Part shown: positions 50,401-59,504 of the stretch, piece by piece
Layout of the letters: the number at the start of each line of letters is the position of its first letter
Position numbering within the stretch: position 1 is the first letter of the stretch
Assembly (NCBI GenBank): GCA_932294295.1
Contig: OW028584.1
Coordinates: 12,187,938 to 12,251,937 of the forward strand
From: Alitta virens
Taxonomy: Eukaryota; Annelida; Polychaeta; Phyllodocida; Nereididae
Direction: 5' to 3'
Length of the DNA stretch: 64,000 nt
The notes under the pieces: generated by a model
What the model was told of the DNA's origin: nothing
The model's input: only the letters and a program-made list of their open reading frames with translations
The model's database searches: none
Position numbers and translations under genes: made by a program

Positions 50401-51882
50401 TCGCATACCCTGAAACCACAACGGTGTTGAACACCTGGTCTATAAAACACTTTACAGTGAGGGCACCGATGCGAACTGGAGCACACACTATTTCGTACAT
50501 GACGATCATAGCATGCACTAGATTTCAGATCCCTTTTGCACTTTAAGCAACTCATTTCTTCTCCATCAACAATCACACAATCATCACCCCTGCAGGCAAT
50601 GCACTGTCCACAGCCCTTGTGACCCTTGCTCTTGTCATAGCATGTAAGACACTTATGACAAAAACCTGAGGACCCTAAGACCATTTCAAGGCTCATGACA
50701 GGATGGAAGTGACCAGTTTCATTCCTGAGAGGGTGTTTTACATATAATAGATACAGGGTTCGCTGTCTCTCGTCATTACCTACATACACAGGTTTGTCTA
50801 CTTTCCCATGCCTGAACACAATGATTCGGGCATTAGTAACACGCTCAAAAGATGGAATGTCCGTAAAAGAAGGGGTATAATTAAGCCTGAAGCCAGCATT
50901 CAGGTGTAACTGTCTGGCTTCTCGTGTCTGGACATTCCTCTGTGTGTTCTGTAGCTGAGTAAGACGAGATTGAGCATGCCTCCACTCTTCAGGGTTCTTC
51001 TCCCTATCTACCTTTTGAAGTTCAAGTTTTGCAAGAGCAACCACCACCGATCTAGCGAGACACAGGTTGTCCTTATTAGTAATCTTGGTAACCCCTCGAG
51101 AATTCTTTAGGCGGTCGTCATCAGTGAAGAGACCATCCATACCGGTCCTACGACCGGCACCCCTAGGATTACGGATAACAGCCACATGAATTTCGAGGGG
51201 TTCATCCAAGAATAGGTCCTGGTCAGATTGAAGGATTTCCTCCAGGTGGGCCAGCACCTGCTCAAGGGTCAGATCCCTCAGAGGCATTAACCCTATACCC
51301 TGGGGACTATAGAAAGCCGAATTTGTAATAAAAAATCTAACTAAGTCTGCCTCGTCGTAGCTAGTCCTAAGTCTTTCGATTATACCTTCTAACAATTCTG
51401 TCAAGTCAGTGAAAATACTAGTAAGAGTTCTATTTTCCCATGACTGGTCAAAATGCACTCTATAGAGACTCTCCCTAACAACGCCTTCATCAAATTCTAA
51501 ATCATTATGGACAACCTCAATGTTTCTATTAAAGTTCACAGCGTAATTAGGACCTTCGAAAAGCATGCCATCCTCGAAGTCCATATTCTCTAAATTATCA
51601 TCACCAAACATGTCATCAACATTGTCTACCTCCCGCTGAATCTGTTGAACCTGATCCTCCTGATCCTCCTGTAGGAATGGTAGAGGGCTAGCGGGTCCTG
51701 AGGGTGACTGGGCAGGAGTACTCATGCTGTCACTTATGTCACTGTCTCCTCCATCCCCTATACAACTATTACGGTAAATAAGTGATACCAGTTTTCCAAA
51801 GTCAGCATCAATTGCGAACTCCTGAGACGAGACCTCTTTCAATTCCCCTCCTGACAACTGGCCCATGATATCCATTGCCTCT
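47430..51882 (-). CDS. PolB: Polinton protein-primed DNA polymerase B, large 3' exon
   Basis: Encodes 1481 residues from the Met at 51875 (numbering used here), preceded by two in-frame codons back to a splice acceptor at 51884-51883. A cysteine-rich zinc-binding-like block spans about 405-500. The 3'-5' exonuclease motifs are intact: Exo I DFEAD (D522, E524), Exo II FHNGQAYD (N624, D629), Exo III YCEDD (Y748, D752). Polymerase motif A is DICSLYP (D1048), motif B KLLLNSFWG (K1236), motif C DTDS (1334-1337), followed by KSYAY. The segment near C272 (NKDNLCLAR) resembles a cysteine box seen at the N-terminus of many Polinton polymerases; its function is unclear. The enzyme copies the element from a protein primer (family knowledge). 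It is transcribed opposite to the capsid block and receives four upstream exons (separate entry). Confidence 0.95.
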
Positions 51883-52021
51883 CTTAAAAGAAATAAAAAA
51901 AAAATATATATATATATATATATTTATATATATTAACACTCTTTTTTAATCCGTTAAACTCTGAATCGTTATGTAATTTAAAAAAAGGATGTAAACGTAT
52001 ACATTGGCAAAAATTACCTAC

Positions 52022-53552
52022 CGATAATCCAGTTGAGGTAACTTGTTGAGGAAATCAGTCACCGAGGATCCTAAGGGTTTGTTTATTCCGGAAGGACCTG
52101 CTACAGGTTCAATAACTTCCGAGGCTGCTTGTAAACCCGAAGGACCCGCTATCGGTTCATCCATTTGGAGACCTAAGGGACCTGCAGAGGGACCTGTAGA
52201 GGGACCTGCAGGTGTAGAGGGACCTGCTGAAGGGCCTGGAGTGGGATCTACCCCTTGTTCAATACTGTCTCTCGTGACCTCACTAGTGGAAGAAAAACAA
52301 AAATTAGAAAATATAGTTAAGTCTTTTAAATCATAGGTGTAGGAGAATGTAAAAAAAAAAAAAATTATCTATAACAATGTAAGTATCAGACTATAGAATG
52401 AAAGAAACGACTCACCTCGAGACATCAAAGACCTCAATGACCTCAGGGTCCCTAGACTCGACGCCTACTTCTTTATCATTATCATTATCCTCCGCTTCAA
52501 TTTCTTCACCACCAACCACTCTTTCATTTTCATCATCCTGTGTATTTACTACACCGCTGGTATTGAGAAAAAAAGTAGTGTTATTTATACTTTTTTACTT
52601 GAGCTGGGGGGAAAGTGACATAGTGATATTAAAGAGATAGAATAGAAGAACCCTTAATTGTTACTTACATATTCAGGAGAAGACGTTTAGCTTCAGCATC
52701 TATGTCAAGTCCTCCGTCCTCTCTCTTCCTTTTAGCCGACAATGCTCTGGCTACTCTACTGAGTTCGATGAGCTTTTTAGCATGAAAGGCTAATTGTTGA
52801 TGGACTTTCTAAAGTAAGCAATAAAACGTAATTACCGATGGGTGTCTTGATAGTGAGGTTGAGAGAAAAAATAAAATGAAGAAACAAACTTTTTTATAAT
52901 TAAATTCTTAAATATCCCTACCTTACTAAGAGCTAACTCAGAAGAAACTAGTTCCTCATCATCAACGTCCATCGGTTGATTTTCTTCGAATGGTTCACTC
53001 CCATAAGAAGCTGATGTAGGTAGAGGACGAGGCAGAGTATGCAAAGTAGGTTGAGTATGCAGAGTAGGTTGAGTATGCAGAGTATGCAGAGTAGGTCGAG
53101 TAGGCGGAGTAGGCAGAGTAGGCAGAGTAGGCAGAGTAGGCAGAGTAGGCAGAGTAGGCAGAGTAGGAAGAGTAGGAAGAGTATTCAGTACATTCCATGT
53201 CTGAGCTGTGTCAGGTACCATAACAGGTGACATGTCAGGTGCCGTGACAGGTGCCATTGCAGGTCTCGTAGCCGGAGTGGTAGCGGGTGTCGTGGCAGGT
53301 GTAGTGGCAGGTGCCGTTACAGGTGTCGTAGCCAGTGTTGTAGCCTGTGCTTCCATTACGGGGACAGGTACAGCTACAGACTCACGTACAACATCAGTTG
53401 GTGTATCCTCAGTATCTCCGGTATCTTCAGTATCATCGAACGTGAAACCATTTGAAGAGTTCTCTCCTTCTCCTTCTCCCTCACCCTCTCCCCTCTGAGA
53501 AGAACACAGCTGCTTGAGAAGCCTTAGCTCGTGTATGAGATCATCTGCCATT
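52022..53552 (-). CDS. PolB: Four upstream coding exons of the polymerase gene (disordered N-terminal extension)
   Basis: Minus-strand exons 53552-52922 (ATG at 53551), 52808-52669, 52556-52416 and 52282-52022 join in frame with each other and with the large exon starting at 51882. Introns are 113, 112, 133 and 139 bp with GT-AG ends (donors GTAGGG, GTAAGT, GTGAGT, GTAGGT). Phases 0, 2, 2, 2 all match. They add 393 residues before the large-exon Met, for about 1874 in total. The extension is low complexity: GEGEGEGE, TTPA repeats, a run of LPT triplets from a 9-bp repeat at about 53090-53180, a KRKRE basic patch (NLS-like), an acidic exon, and AGPS repeats. Open frames on the + strand here are antisense shadows. 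A separate small gene is possible but less likely given perfect phase agreement. Confidence 0.82.
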
Positions 53553-53575
53553 CTGAAAGGAGGAAAAAAAATAAT
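53553..53575 (-). promoter_or_regulatory. 3' splice acceptor directly before the polymerase ATG
   Basis: On the minus strand the sequence ends TTTTTTTTCCTCCTTTCAG and is followed by AATGG, so the start codon begins one base after a textbook polypyrimidine tract and AG. This implies that a noncoding 5' exon is spliced onto this one. The best candidate donor found on this strand is at 61256/61255. Confidence 0.65.
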
Positions 53576-53596
53576 AATTAAGAAAAGGAAATCGAT

Positions 53597-54277
53597 ATGA
53601 GTTATGATTCTTCGGACGTATCAGGTATATTCAAATTCGAGAGCCCCTCTTCAACTATGGTCATCGGACCGTCCATGGCAGGGAAGACCGTTCTAACTCT
53701 CGACATACTAAGAAACGCTTCAAAAATGTATACAGTACCTCCCAAGAACATAATCTACGCTTACGGAGTGTATCAGAAGGTTTTCACTCGCTTGGAAACG
53801 GAACTGAATAATATCACATTTCACGAGGGACTACCTACCAAAGAAATGATTGAGAACTTAGGTTCGGAAGAAGAGGAAGACCACAGCCTCTTGGTCATAG
53901 ATGATCTCATGGATGAGATATGTAAATCTGCCGAAATGTGTGCCCTATTCACACGAGATGTACACCATCGACGTATTTCTGTCATAATGATTACCCAAAA
54001 CATTTACCATCAATCAAAGTATTCCCGTACTATCAGCTTGAACACTAGTTACTTAATATTAATGAAGACCTGTAGAGACTTGCAGCAGATACACCACCTT
54101 TCTCGTCAGATGTTCCCGAGCACTCCTAAGAGACTGTTGGAGGCTTATGAAGACGCTACTCGTCGTCCGAGAGGGTACCTAGTCGTTAACAATCTTACGG
54201 GTTCGGGTGATGAAGACATACGCCTGAGTACGAATATTTTACCGGAAGACTCTCTGGTGCTGTACACTAGAAAGTAA
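53597..54277 (+). CDS. A32-like FtsK/HerA-family genome-packaging ATPase
   Basis: 226 residues from ATG at 53597, within the usual size for Polinton ATPases. Walker A is GPSMAGKT (residues 24-31). Walker B is LLVIDD (98-103), followed by an acidic residue pair. A sensor-like polar segment VIMITQN lies at about 130-136. By homology with vaccinia A32 and Polinton ATPases it would pump the element's DNA into a capsid. It is divergent from the polymerase gene; their ATGs are only 45 bp apart, and no TATA box is visible between them. It ends 1 bp before the next ATG, so the downstream genes are very tightly packed. Confidence 0.93.
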   Translation: MSYDSSDVSGIFKFESPSSTMVIGPSMAGKTVLTLDILRNASKMYTVPPKNIIYAYGVYQKVFTRLETELNNITFHEGLPTKEMIENLGSEEEEDHSLLVIDDLMDEICKSAEMCALFTRDVHHRRISVIMITQNIYHQSKYSRTISLNTSYLILMKTCRDLQQIHHLSRQMFPSTPKRLLEAYEDATRRPRGYLVVNNLTGSGDEDIRLSTNILPEDSLVLYTRK

Positions 54278-54278
54278 C

Positions 54279-54734
54279 ATGTCTACTCGTCTCAGGAACT
54301 GTAAGGCTTTTATAGAGCTAGTGGTCAACTCGGGTAAAGTGTCACCCACCCTGGCTAAAAGTCTATTGGACAAGGCGAAAAACGAACAGGCTCTATGCAT
54401 CATAGAACTCATAGTTAACACCCTTCAGGGTAACCTTGAGATATCGGAGGAGGTTCGTCACACTTTAGTGAAAAGCAGGGCAATTCTTAGGAAGCTATCT
54501 TTTATAGAGGACCCTGAACCAGCCAAGGAAGGCCTCGTTAAACACTACAGGACAGTACTGAATTTCCTCACTCATTGTACTCCTTTCATCGATAAAGCAC
54601 TGGGTGTAAAGCGTCCTCCTCCTCCTCCTCACCATTCTCCTCATAGTTCTCGAGGAAATATAGAAGTTGAAGAAGAGGAAGAAGAGGAAGAAGAAGAGGA
54701 AGAAGAAGAGGAAGAAGAAGAGGAAGAGGAAGAA

Positions 54735-54765
<31 letters not shown>

Positions 54766-54770
54766 GATAA
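54279..54770 (+). CDS. Small helical Polinton protein with polyglutamate tail
   Basis: 163 residues. Residues 1-115 are helical, with the segment ALCIIELIVNTLQGN and a later LKK-like LRKLSF. This resembles a short helical protein found next to the capsid genes in many Polintons (recollection of family pattern, not a search). A PPPPPHH stretch follows, then about 35 nearly uninterrupted glutamates encoded by a (GAA/GAG)n repeat. The start lies 1 bp after the ATPase stop. The function is unknown. The polyE tail ends at a TAA generated inside the repeat, so its length may vary between copies. Confidence 0.7.
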
Positions 54771-54773
54771 TAT

Positions 54774-54804
<31 letters not shown>

Positions 54805-54813
54805 ACTAAGAGA

Positions 54814-55881
54814 ATGACCTCTGTGATGAAATTTAACAAAAAAGTCTTCGTGGTACCCGAGGAGAAGTATCTCAACATGATGGAAAATAAAAAGTTGCGG
54901 GATGAGGGTGATCGCGTAGGCGATCACCCTCCTACCGCTCATATACCGAGAGGATCGGGAGAATCTTCCTCGGTTAAAATAACAAGCACCTGGGCGGATG
55001 AATCGGTCAGGGGCTCCGGAGACCATCTCCCTGAAAAGAAAAGAGTCTCTCCTTCTTCCACTTCTTACACTTCTTCTTCTTCTTCGACTAAAGATAAAAA
55101 GAATTCGAGTTCGAGTTCGAGTTCGAGTGGGAGTACAAATAAGATGAGTGGTACGAGGAAGAGTGGGATCGGTAGTGTCTTGGAAAGAGCTAAATCGATA
55201 CTCGTGGAAGAGGCTCAGAAGAGTAACGTGACCGCAATTTACTATCAGATCCTTCCTTACTGGCCGATAAATGAGGAAGACGAAGAGGAAGGTTACATAG
55301 ATTTACTGACGCATACTCAATCTCAGCTTTACCCTATTCCCCCGAAACACAGAGAATTTTATTCCTTATTATTAGAGTGCGAAGTACCCTTGAGACTCAT
55401 TTCTAACTCGAGACTGAGAAGAGTGCTCCACTATCTGAAGAACGAGAGGAGTGAAGAAGAAGAAGACGAAGAAGACGAAGAAGAAGAGCAAGAGGAAGAA
55501 GAAGAAAAATCCGATGTAAAGCGGTCTCAATTAGGGTCAAATAAAAAGAAGTTTGCGAAGAGAGCAGGAAGAGGAGGAAGAGGAGGAAGTGGAGGAAGAG
55601 GAGGTGGAGGTGGAGGTGCAGGGGGCAGATACATCCGTAAGGAGAAGGAGAAGGAGAAGGAGAAGGAGAAGGAGAAGGAGAAGGAGAAGGTGAAGGAGAA
55701 GGAGAAAAATAAGAAGCTAAGAGAGAAGATAGTTACAAATACATATGCAAATGCAAATGCAAATGCAAATGCAAATACAACAAATTCTAAAGTAAAGGGG
55801 TCAAATGTCAAGGCCAACCTTAATAAGAAACTTGGGAAGACTTCAACTTGGGCAAAAAAGAAATCCTGGATAAAAGTCTAA
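54814..55881 (+). CDS. Polinton low-complexity protein, possible core/scaffold protein
   Basis: 355 residues from the first real ATG (54814). Open frame upstream reads lysine/arginine from the GAA repeat but has no ATG and is probably untranslated. The N-terminus (KVFVVPEEKYLNMM) and the region at about 118-210 (YIDLL, PPKHREFYSLL and VPLRLISNSRL) resemble a conserved protein of animal Polintons of unknown role. These are separated by serine tracts. The C-terminal third is acidic, then glycine-rich, then (KE)n from a GAGAAG repeat, then (NA)n, ending basic. Such charged, disordered composition would suit a nucleic-acid-binding core protein, but that is inference. Confidence 0.65.
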   Translation: MTSVMKFNKKVFVVPEEKYLNMMENKKLRDEGDRVGDHPPTAHIPRGSGESSSVKITSTWADESVRGSGDHLPEKKRVSPSSTSYTSSSSSTKDKKNSSSSSSSSGSTNKMSGTRKSGIGSVLERAKSILVEEAQKSNVTAIYYQILPYWPINEEDEEEGYIDLLTHTQSQLYPIPPKHREFYSLLLECEVPLRLISNSRLRRVLHYLKNERSEEEEDEEDEEEEQEEEEEKSDVKRSQLGSNKKKFAKRAGRGGRGGSGGRGGGGGGAGGRYIRKEKEKEKEKEKEKEKEKVKEKEKNKKLREKIVTNTYANANANANANTTNSKVKGSNVKANLNKKLGKTSTWAKKKSWIKV

Positions 55882-55914
55882 CTAAAGGATTTCTGAGAGG
55901 GAGAAAAGGTAACA

Positions 55915-57105
55915 ATGGTGTTGCCTAAGGATATCGATGCTTACTTGAACAGACGTTTTTATAGCCCTAGATCACCGGGCAGTTTTACCAGTGCTGCCAA
56001 ACTACACTCAGTAATAAAGAAAGAGGGGAGATACAACATTACACTAGCTAGGATAAAGGACTGGGCCAGAGGACAGGACATTCTGACTCTACATAAGACG
56101 GCAAAACAACGTCAACAGTTGTACAGAAGAGTCATTGCCCCCGGTATGAGTCACTTGTGGGACACGGATTTACTAGTACTCACTGGTAAGAGATTCATCA
56201 CTGTTAATGAGGGTAATGCGTACATCCTCATAATGGTCGATGTATTTTCGAGGTATTGCTATGCGGAAGCTATCAAAACTAAAGGAGGAAAGGATGTGAC
56301 AGAGGCGTTTAGAAGTATTTTGGATAGGTCAATGAACATACCCCGGTTTATAAGGAGTGACAGAGGAACGGAGTTCTCAAACTCTCTAGTACAGGCTTTA
56401 TTCAAAGAAAAGGGGATAAAACATTACTACGGTTCGACGGAGACAAAGGCTAACTATGCAGAAATTCTGATCAAAAACATCAAGAAAAGACTTTTCCAAT
56501 TCTTCCAGAATAACAATAGTTATAGCTACATTGACAGTCTTCAAGACATTGTACACTCTTACAATAACACACTGCATTCGAGCATAGGCATAGCTCCTGT
56601 CTCAGTGACTCGTGGAAATGAGCGAGATGTATGGGATTACCAGTACGTGATCAATTCCCGACACTACAGAAAGACACTGGAAAGAGCTCTGAGGTTGACT
56701 AGAAGGAAAAAGAGGAAAAAATCGTACCCCTACAAATACTCTATAGGTGAGACTGTGAGAGCGGCCTACTTTGCCAGAAAACCATTTCATCGAGCTTATG
56801 ACGAACAGTTCACCGGTGAGGTCTTCACGGTGAGAGCTAGAAAGATTATTGATGGTGTCTCCGTTTATTACCTCAAGGACTATGGAGGGGAGAATGTAGA
56901 CGGTCACTTCTACGCCAGTGAATTAACTTCTACTAGATACGACCCCCAGGCCCTTTTCAAAATAGAAAAGGTTCTGAAAAACAGAGTACGAGAGGGTGTC
57001 AGGGAGAGTCTAGTAAAATATCAGTCCTGGCCTGACAAGTACAACGAGTGGATCACTACATCATCTATCAAGGATCTGGATAACAAAAAGAAATCAAAGA
57101 AGTAA
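55915..57105 (+). CDS. INT: Polinton retrovirus-like integrase with chromodomain-like C-terminus
   Basis: 396 residues. The N-terminal segment with QDILTLHK is typical of Polinton integrases and replaces an obvious HHCC zinc finger. The rve catalytic core carries D85 (in WDTDLL), D149 (in IRSDRGTEF) and E183 (in KANYAEI), with 33 residues between the last two. A basic linker RRKKRKK (263-269) leads to an SH3-like segment with YDEQFTGEVF (about 275-338). The C-terminus has VKYQSWPDKYNEWI (367-380), resembling the chromodomain tail pattern. It inserts the element's ends into target DNA (family knowledge). It sits inside the capsid block between core-type and penton-type genes. No frameshift seen. 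Confidence 0.95.
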   Translation: MVLPKDIDAYLNRRFYSPRSPGSFTSAAKLHSVIKKEGRYNITLARIKDWARGQDILTLHKTAKQRQQLYRRVIAPGMSHLWDTDLLVLTGKRFITVNEGNAYILIMVDVFSRYCYAEAIKTKGGKDVTEAFRSILDRSMNIPRFIRSDRGTEFSNSLVQALFKEKGIKHYYGSTETKANYAEILIKNIKKRLFQFFQNNNSYSYIDSLQDIVHSYNNTLHSSIGIAPVSVTRGNERDVWDYQYVINSRHYRKTLERALRLTRRKKRKKSYPYKYSIGETVRAAYFARKPFHRAYDEQFTGEVFTVRARKIIDGVSVYYLKDYGGENVDGHFYASELTSTRYDPQALFKIEKVLKNRVREGVRESLVKYQSWPDKYNEWITTSSIKDLDNKKKSKK

Positions 57106-57167
57106 AAAAACTGATGAGGAAGAAGAGGAAGAAGAGGAAGAAGAGGAAATAGAAGAAATAGAAGAAA

Positions 57168-57632
57168 ATGTTGATTTGTCTGCAGAGTGATCAATCCCCG
57201 ACCGTGAACCCTGGCAATACACCAGTCCTCTTCACCTGCACATTACCAGAACACTATAACTTGGACACTCAAAGAAGAGGGCGTTGGTACCTAGGACTGA
57301 AGGAAATTGTCTTACCGTCTACCAAGAAGGGGAATAAATGGGATGCTCTATACGTGTGTTGTCAGGGTTGTGAAACCTCCCCATTGGGTGGCATATACAA
57401 ACCCATCATAGCCTCTCTTAGTCTCGGAGAAATAAAAAGGAATAACTTTACCAGGTTCTCACCAGTACACTACGTGCCTCTCAGGGTACAGAGCTTGAGC
57501 CAGTTGACTGTAGAGATCAGTTGTACGGAAGGAGAAATCTTGGAAGAATTGAAGGAGAACGGCAGGGGGCAAGCTACAAAGTGTACATTCGAGTTGAAAT
57601 GGATGAAAGATACAAGTCCCTGGCGACCTTAA
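57168..57632 (+). CDS. Polinton minor capsid protein (penton-like, single jelly roll)
   Basis: 154 residues from ATG at 57168, just after a GAA repeat that fills the gap behind the integrase. The pattern of short beta-rich segments (PVLFTCTLPEHYNL, RWYLGLKEIVLPS, TVEISC, CTFELKWM) fits the single jelly-roll minor capsid protein that occupies this place in Polintons, upstream of the major capsid gene. It would form the pentameric vertices of the capsid (family knowledge). Its 3' end overlaps the next ORF by 34 bp. The fold assignment rests on pattern and position, not on a computed profile. Confidence 0.75.
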   Translation: MLICLQSDQSPTVNPGNTPVLFTCTLPEHYNLDTQRRGRWYLGLKEIVLPSTKKGNKWDALYVCCQGCETSPLGGIYKPIIASLSLGEIKRNNFTRFSPVHYVPLRVQSLSQLTVEISCTEGEILEELKENGRGQATKCTFELKWMKDTSPWRP

Positions 57633-57988
57633 AGCCAGATGCCTGGGTGAAACATTTCAGAGACACTGTAGGGAAACCTTCGACCTGGGATGATCAGTCT
57701 AGACTAGTGTTAATAAAGCATAGCAAAGGAGATGGAGGAACTAAGACGGCATCAGCTGACTTACCACTAAATGTGGTTTCGCCAGTAGAACAGTATACCA
57801 ACATGGCGCAAGCTGAAATTGATAAAAAGACACCCGTGTACAAGCCTCGGTCAGTTTCAACTTCGAGCTCTAAGAAGGATCATCGAGGTAAGAAGAGGAA
57901 GGCACCTGTAACTTCTGTCAAAGGAAACACGAATAAGAACAAGACGCCTAAGAGAAGGATTGTAACCAAAGACATACTCAGCAAGTAA
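57599..57988 (+). CDS. Small basic Polinton capsid-block protein
   Basis: 129 residues from ATG at 57599, chosen because it follows the penton-like frame most closely; an earlier ATG at 57521 would add 26 residues overlapping that gene. It has HFRDTVGK, then NVVSPVEQYTNMAQAEI, then a long basic Ser/Lys tail with GKKRKAP and PKRRIV and the ending KDIL. The same layout (a short folded head, a VSP.Q..VEQA-like segment, a basic tail ending near KDI) occurs between minor and major capsid genes of other Polintons, as I recall. Probable nucleic-acid- or capsid-associated protein; function unknown. Confidence 0.65.
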   Translation: MDERYKSLATLKPDAWVKHFRDTVGKPSTWDDQSRLVLIKHSKGDGGTKTASADLPLNVVSPVEQYTNMAQAEIDKKTPVYKPRSVSTSSSKKDHRGKKRKAPVTSVKGNTNKNKTPKRRIVTKDILSK

Positions 57989-57989
57989 T

Positions 57990-59504
57990 ATGGCCACCAG
58001 CGAAAGGGTTTTGGCTTCCTCTGATTTAGGGTACGACAACAGCCTTGACATTTTTAAAATACCTGTAACGAATTCTGGTGTAACAGAAATCAAGTACATC
58101 ACTCACAAGCCTGTAAATCAATTTTCTTCGGAGGGCAATGTCAAATTCAGACTACCAGGTGCTGGTCCTAGCTATGTTGATCTTAGAGATGTATATGTCA
58201 GGACACTAGTGAGGATAACCCGAGCGGATGGTACAACTCTCCCTAAACAACCGGAAAGTCTGTTGGTCAGTTCCTCTACTAATAGCAAAACCGTAGGTAG
58301 TACCAGCTCTGAGGACGGTACAAGTGGCACCGGTGGCACAGGAGGGACAGGTAGTAAGACTGCCAGTTCGGCTACCGGCTCTGCTGCCAACTCGGACACC
58401 AGCACAAGTACTAGTACCAGTACAGACAAGCAAAACTCTGATGAAGGTGCATGGAGTGTAGGCCCTGTCAACAATCTAGCTCACTCACTATGGGATTCTG
58501 TAGAAGTAAGACTAAACGATGTTGTGGTGCTAGGAGGTCAGACTGGTTATGCATACAGATCAATGATAAACACTCTCCTAGATGACAATGGAGGAAATGA
58601 TTCGGACCTCGAATGCAGCATGTTTGTCAAAGACACAGCTGGTAGTATGAACGAGGCTACCATAAGATTTGCTTCAAATGTAGGCTTCGTCGAGAGATCC
58701 AGAAGAATGGAGGGTAGTCGGACTGTTGAATTGATGGCTAAACTAGACTTAGATGTTTTCAAAGTGAAGAAATGTCTGATAAATGGGGTTACGCTCGACA
58801 TTTGTTTGACTCCCACAAGTCACAATTTCCGTCTCATGACAGCCAACATTTCAACTACCGATTATATTCTTGAAATTCAAGATATATCTCTTATCGTGAA
58901 ACAAGTCTTACCCAGCAACCCCATACTTGTCGGACACCAAGAGGTCATGGAGAAGGAACTCTCGAGAGCGAGATATTTCTATATAAAGGAGGAGTTACGT
59001 AAATTCTCCTTAGCCAAGGGTACATCTTCCTTTTATGTCGAAGACGCCTTCAACGGTAAAATTCCTCAAAAGATGGTTATAGCCTTCGTCGCTGGGGATG
59101 CTATGACAGGCGATATTAGGAGCAACCCCTTCAATTTCAAGCATTACCACATCAATTATATCAATGTGAGCCTGAGCGGAAATCCCACCCCTAGGGGGCC
59201 CCTTACTTTTGACTTTAACTCTGGTAACTATCAACAGTGTTACGGAGACCTCTACAGAGGAAAGACTGGTACAAGTGACAAGAGGAGGATTACACTCTCG
59301 GAATACCCTGAAGGCTACAGTCTCTTTGTGGTTGACCTTGCACCACAAAATTATGACAAATACTATCCTGCCAACAGGGATGGAAATGCGAGAATAGAGC
59401 TGAGATTTGCCAAACCGCTACCTGAATCAGTGGTGATGCTAGTTAGAGTCAGTTACCCTTCCTTATACGAGGTGGATTATGCCAGGAATATTTACTTAGC
59501 ATGA
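57990..59504 (+). CDS. MCP: Polinton double jelly-roll major capsid protein
   Basis: 504 residues, starting 1 bp after the preceding stop. Family landmarks: NVKFRLPGAGPSYVDLRDVY (about 50-69), then VNNLAHSLWDSVEVRLNDV, then a YAYRSMINTLLDD segment and FVKDTAG. The second half contains PLTFDFNSGNYQQCYGDLY. Two tandem jelly rolls forming a hexon-like trimer are expected (family knowledge). Unusual here is a stretch of about 65 residues of Ser, Thr, Gly and Asn (roughly residues 88-152, DNA 58255-58445) inside the first jelly roll, between ADGTTL and WSVGPVNN, with no hydrophobic content. It likely forms an exposed loop. The stop overlaps the protease start (ATGA). Confidence 0.92.
   Translation: MATSERVLASSDLGYDNSLDIFKIPVTNSGVTEIKYITHKPVNQFSSEGNVKFRLPGAGPSYVDLRDVYVRTLVRITRADGTTLPKQPESLLVSSSTNSKTVGSTSSEDGTSGTGGTGGTGSKTASSATGSAANSDTSTSTSTSTDKQNSDEGAWSVGPVNNLAHSLWDSVEVRLNDVVVLGGQTGYAYRSMINTLLDDNGGNDSDLECSMFVKDTAGSMNEATIRFASNVGFVERSRRMEGSRTVELMAKLDLDVFKVKKCLINGVTLDICLTPTSHNFRLMTANISTTDYILEIQDISLIVKQVLPSNPILVGHQEVMEKELSRARYFYIKEELRKFSLAKGTSSFYVEDAFNGKIPQKMVIAFVAGDAMTGDIRSNPFNFKHYHINYINVSLSGNPTPRGPLTFDFNSGNYQQCYGDLYRGKTGTSDKRRITLSEYPEGYSLFVVDLAPQNYDKYYPANRDGNARIELRFAKPLPESVVMLVRVSYPSLYEVDYARNIYLA

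Noticed and set aside
52043..52640. Two + strand frames with repeated EGPAEGP or Ser-rich sequence
   Set aside because: They are antisense to minus-strand exons of the polymerase gene, which splice in frame.
53208..53498. + strand Gly/Val/Ala-rich frame
   Set aside because: Antisense of the Thr/Pro-rich first coding exon of the polymerase gene.
54667..54813. Lys/Arg-rich N-terminus of the 54814 gene
   Set aside because: The frame begins at TTG, not ATG, and reads the GAA repeat out of frame; the first ATG is at 54814.
57521..57598. Longer N-terminus for the small basic protein
   Set aside because: Would overlap the penton-like gene by over 100 bp; the extra residues look like out-of-frame reading of that gene.
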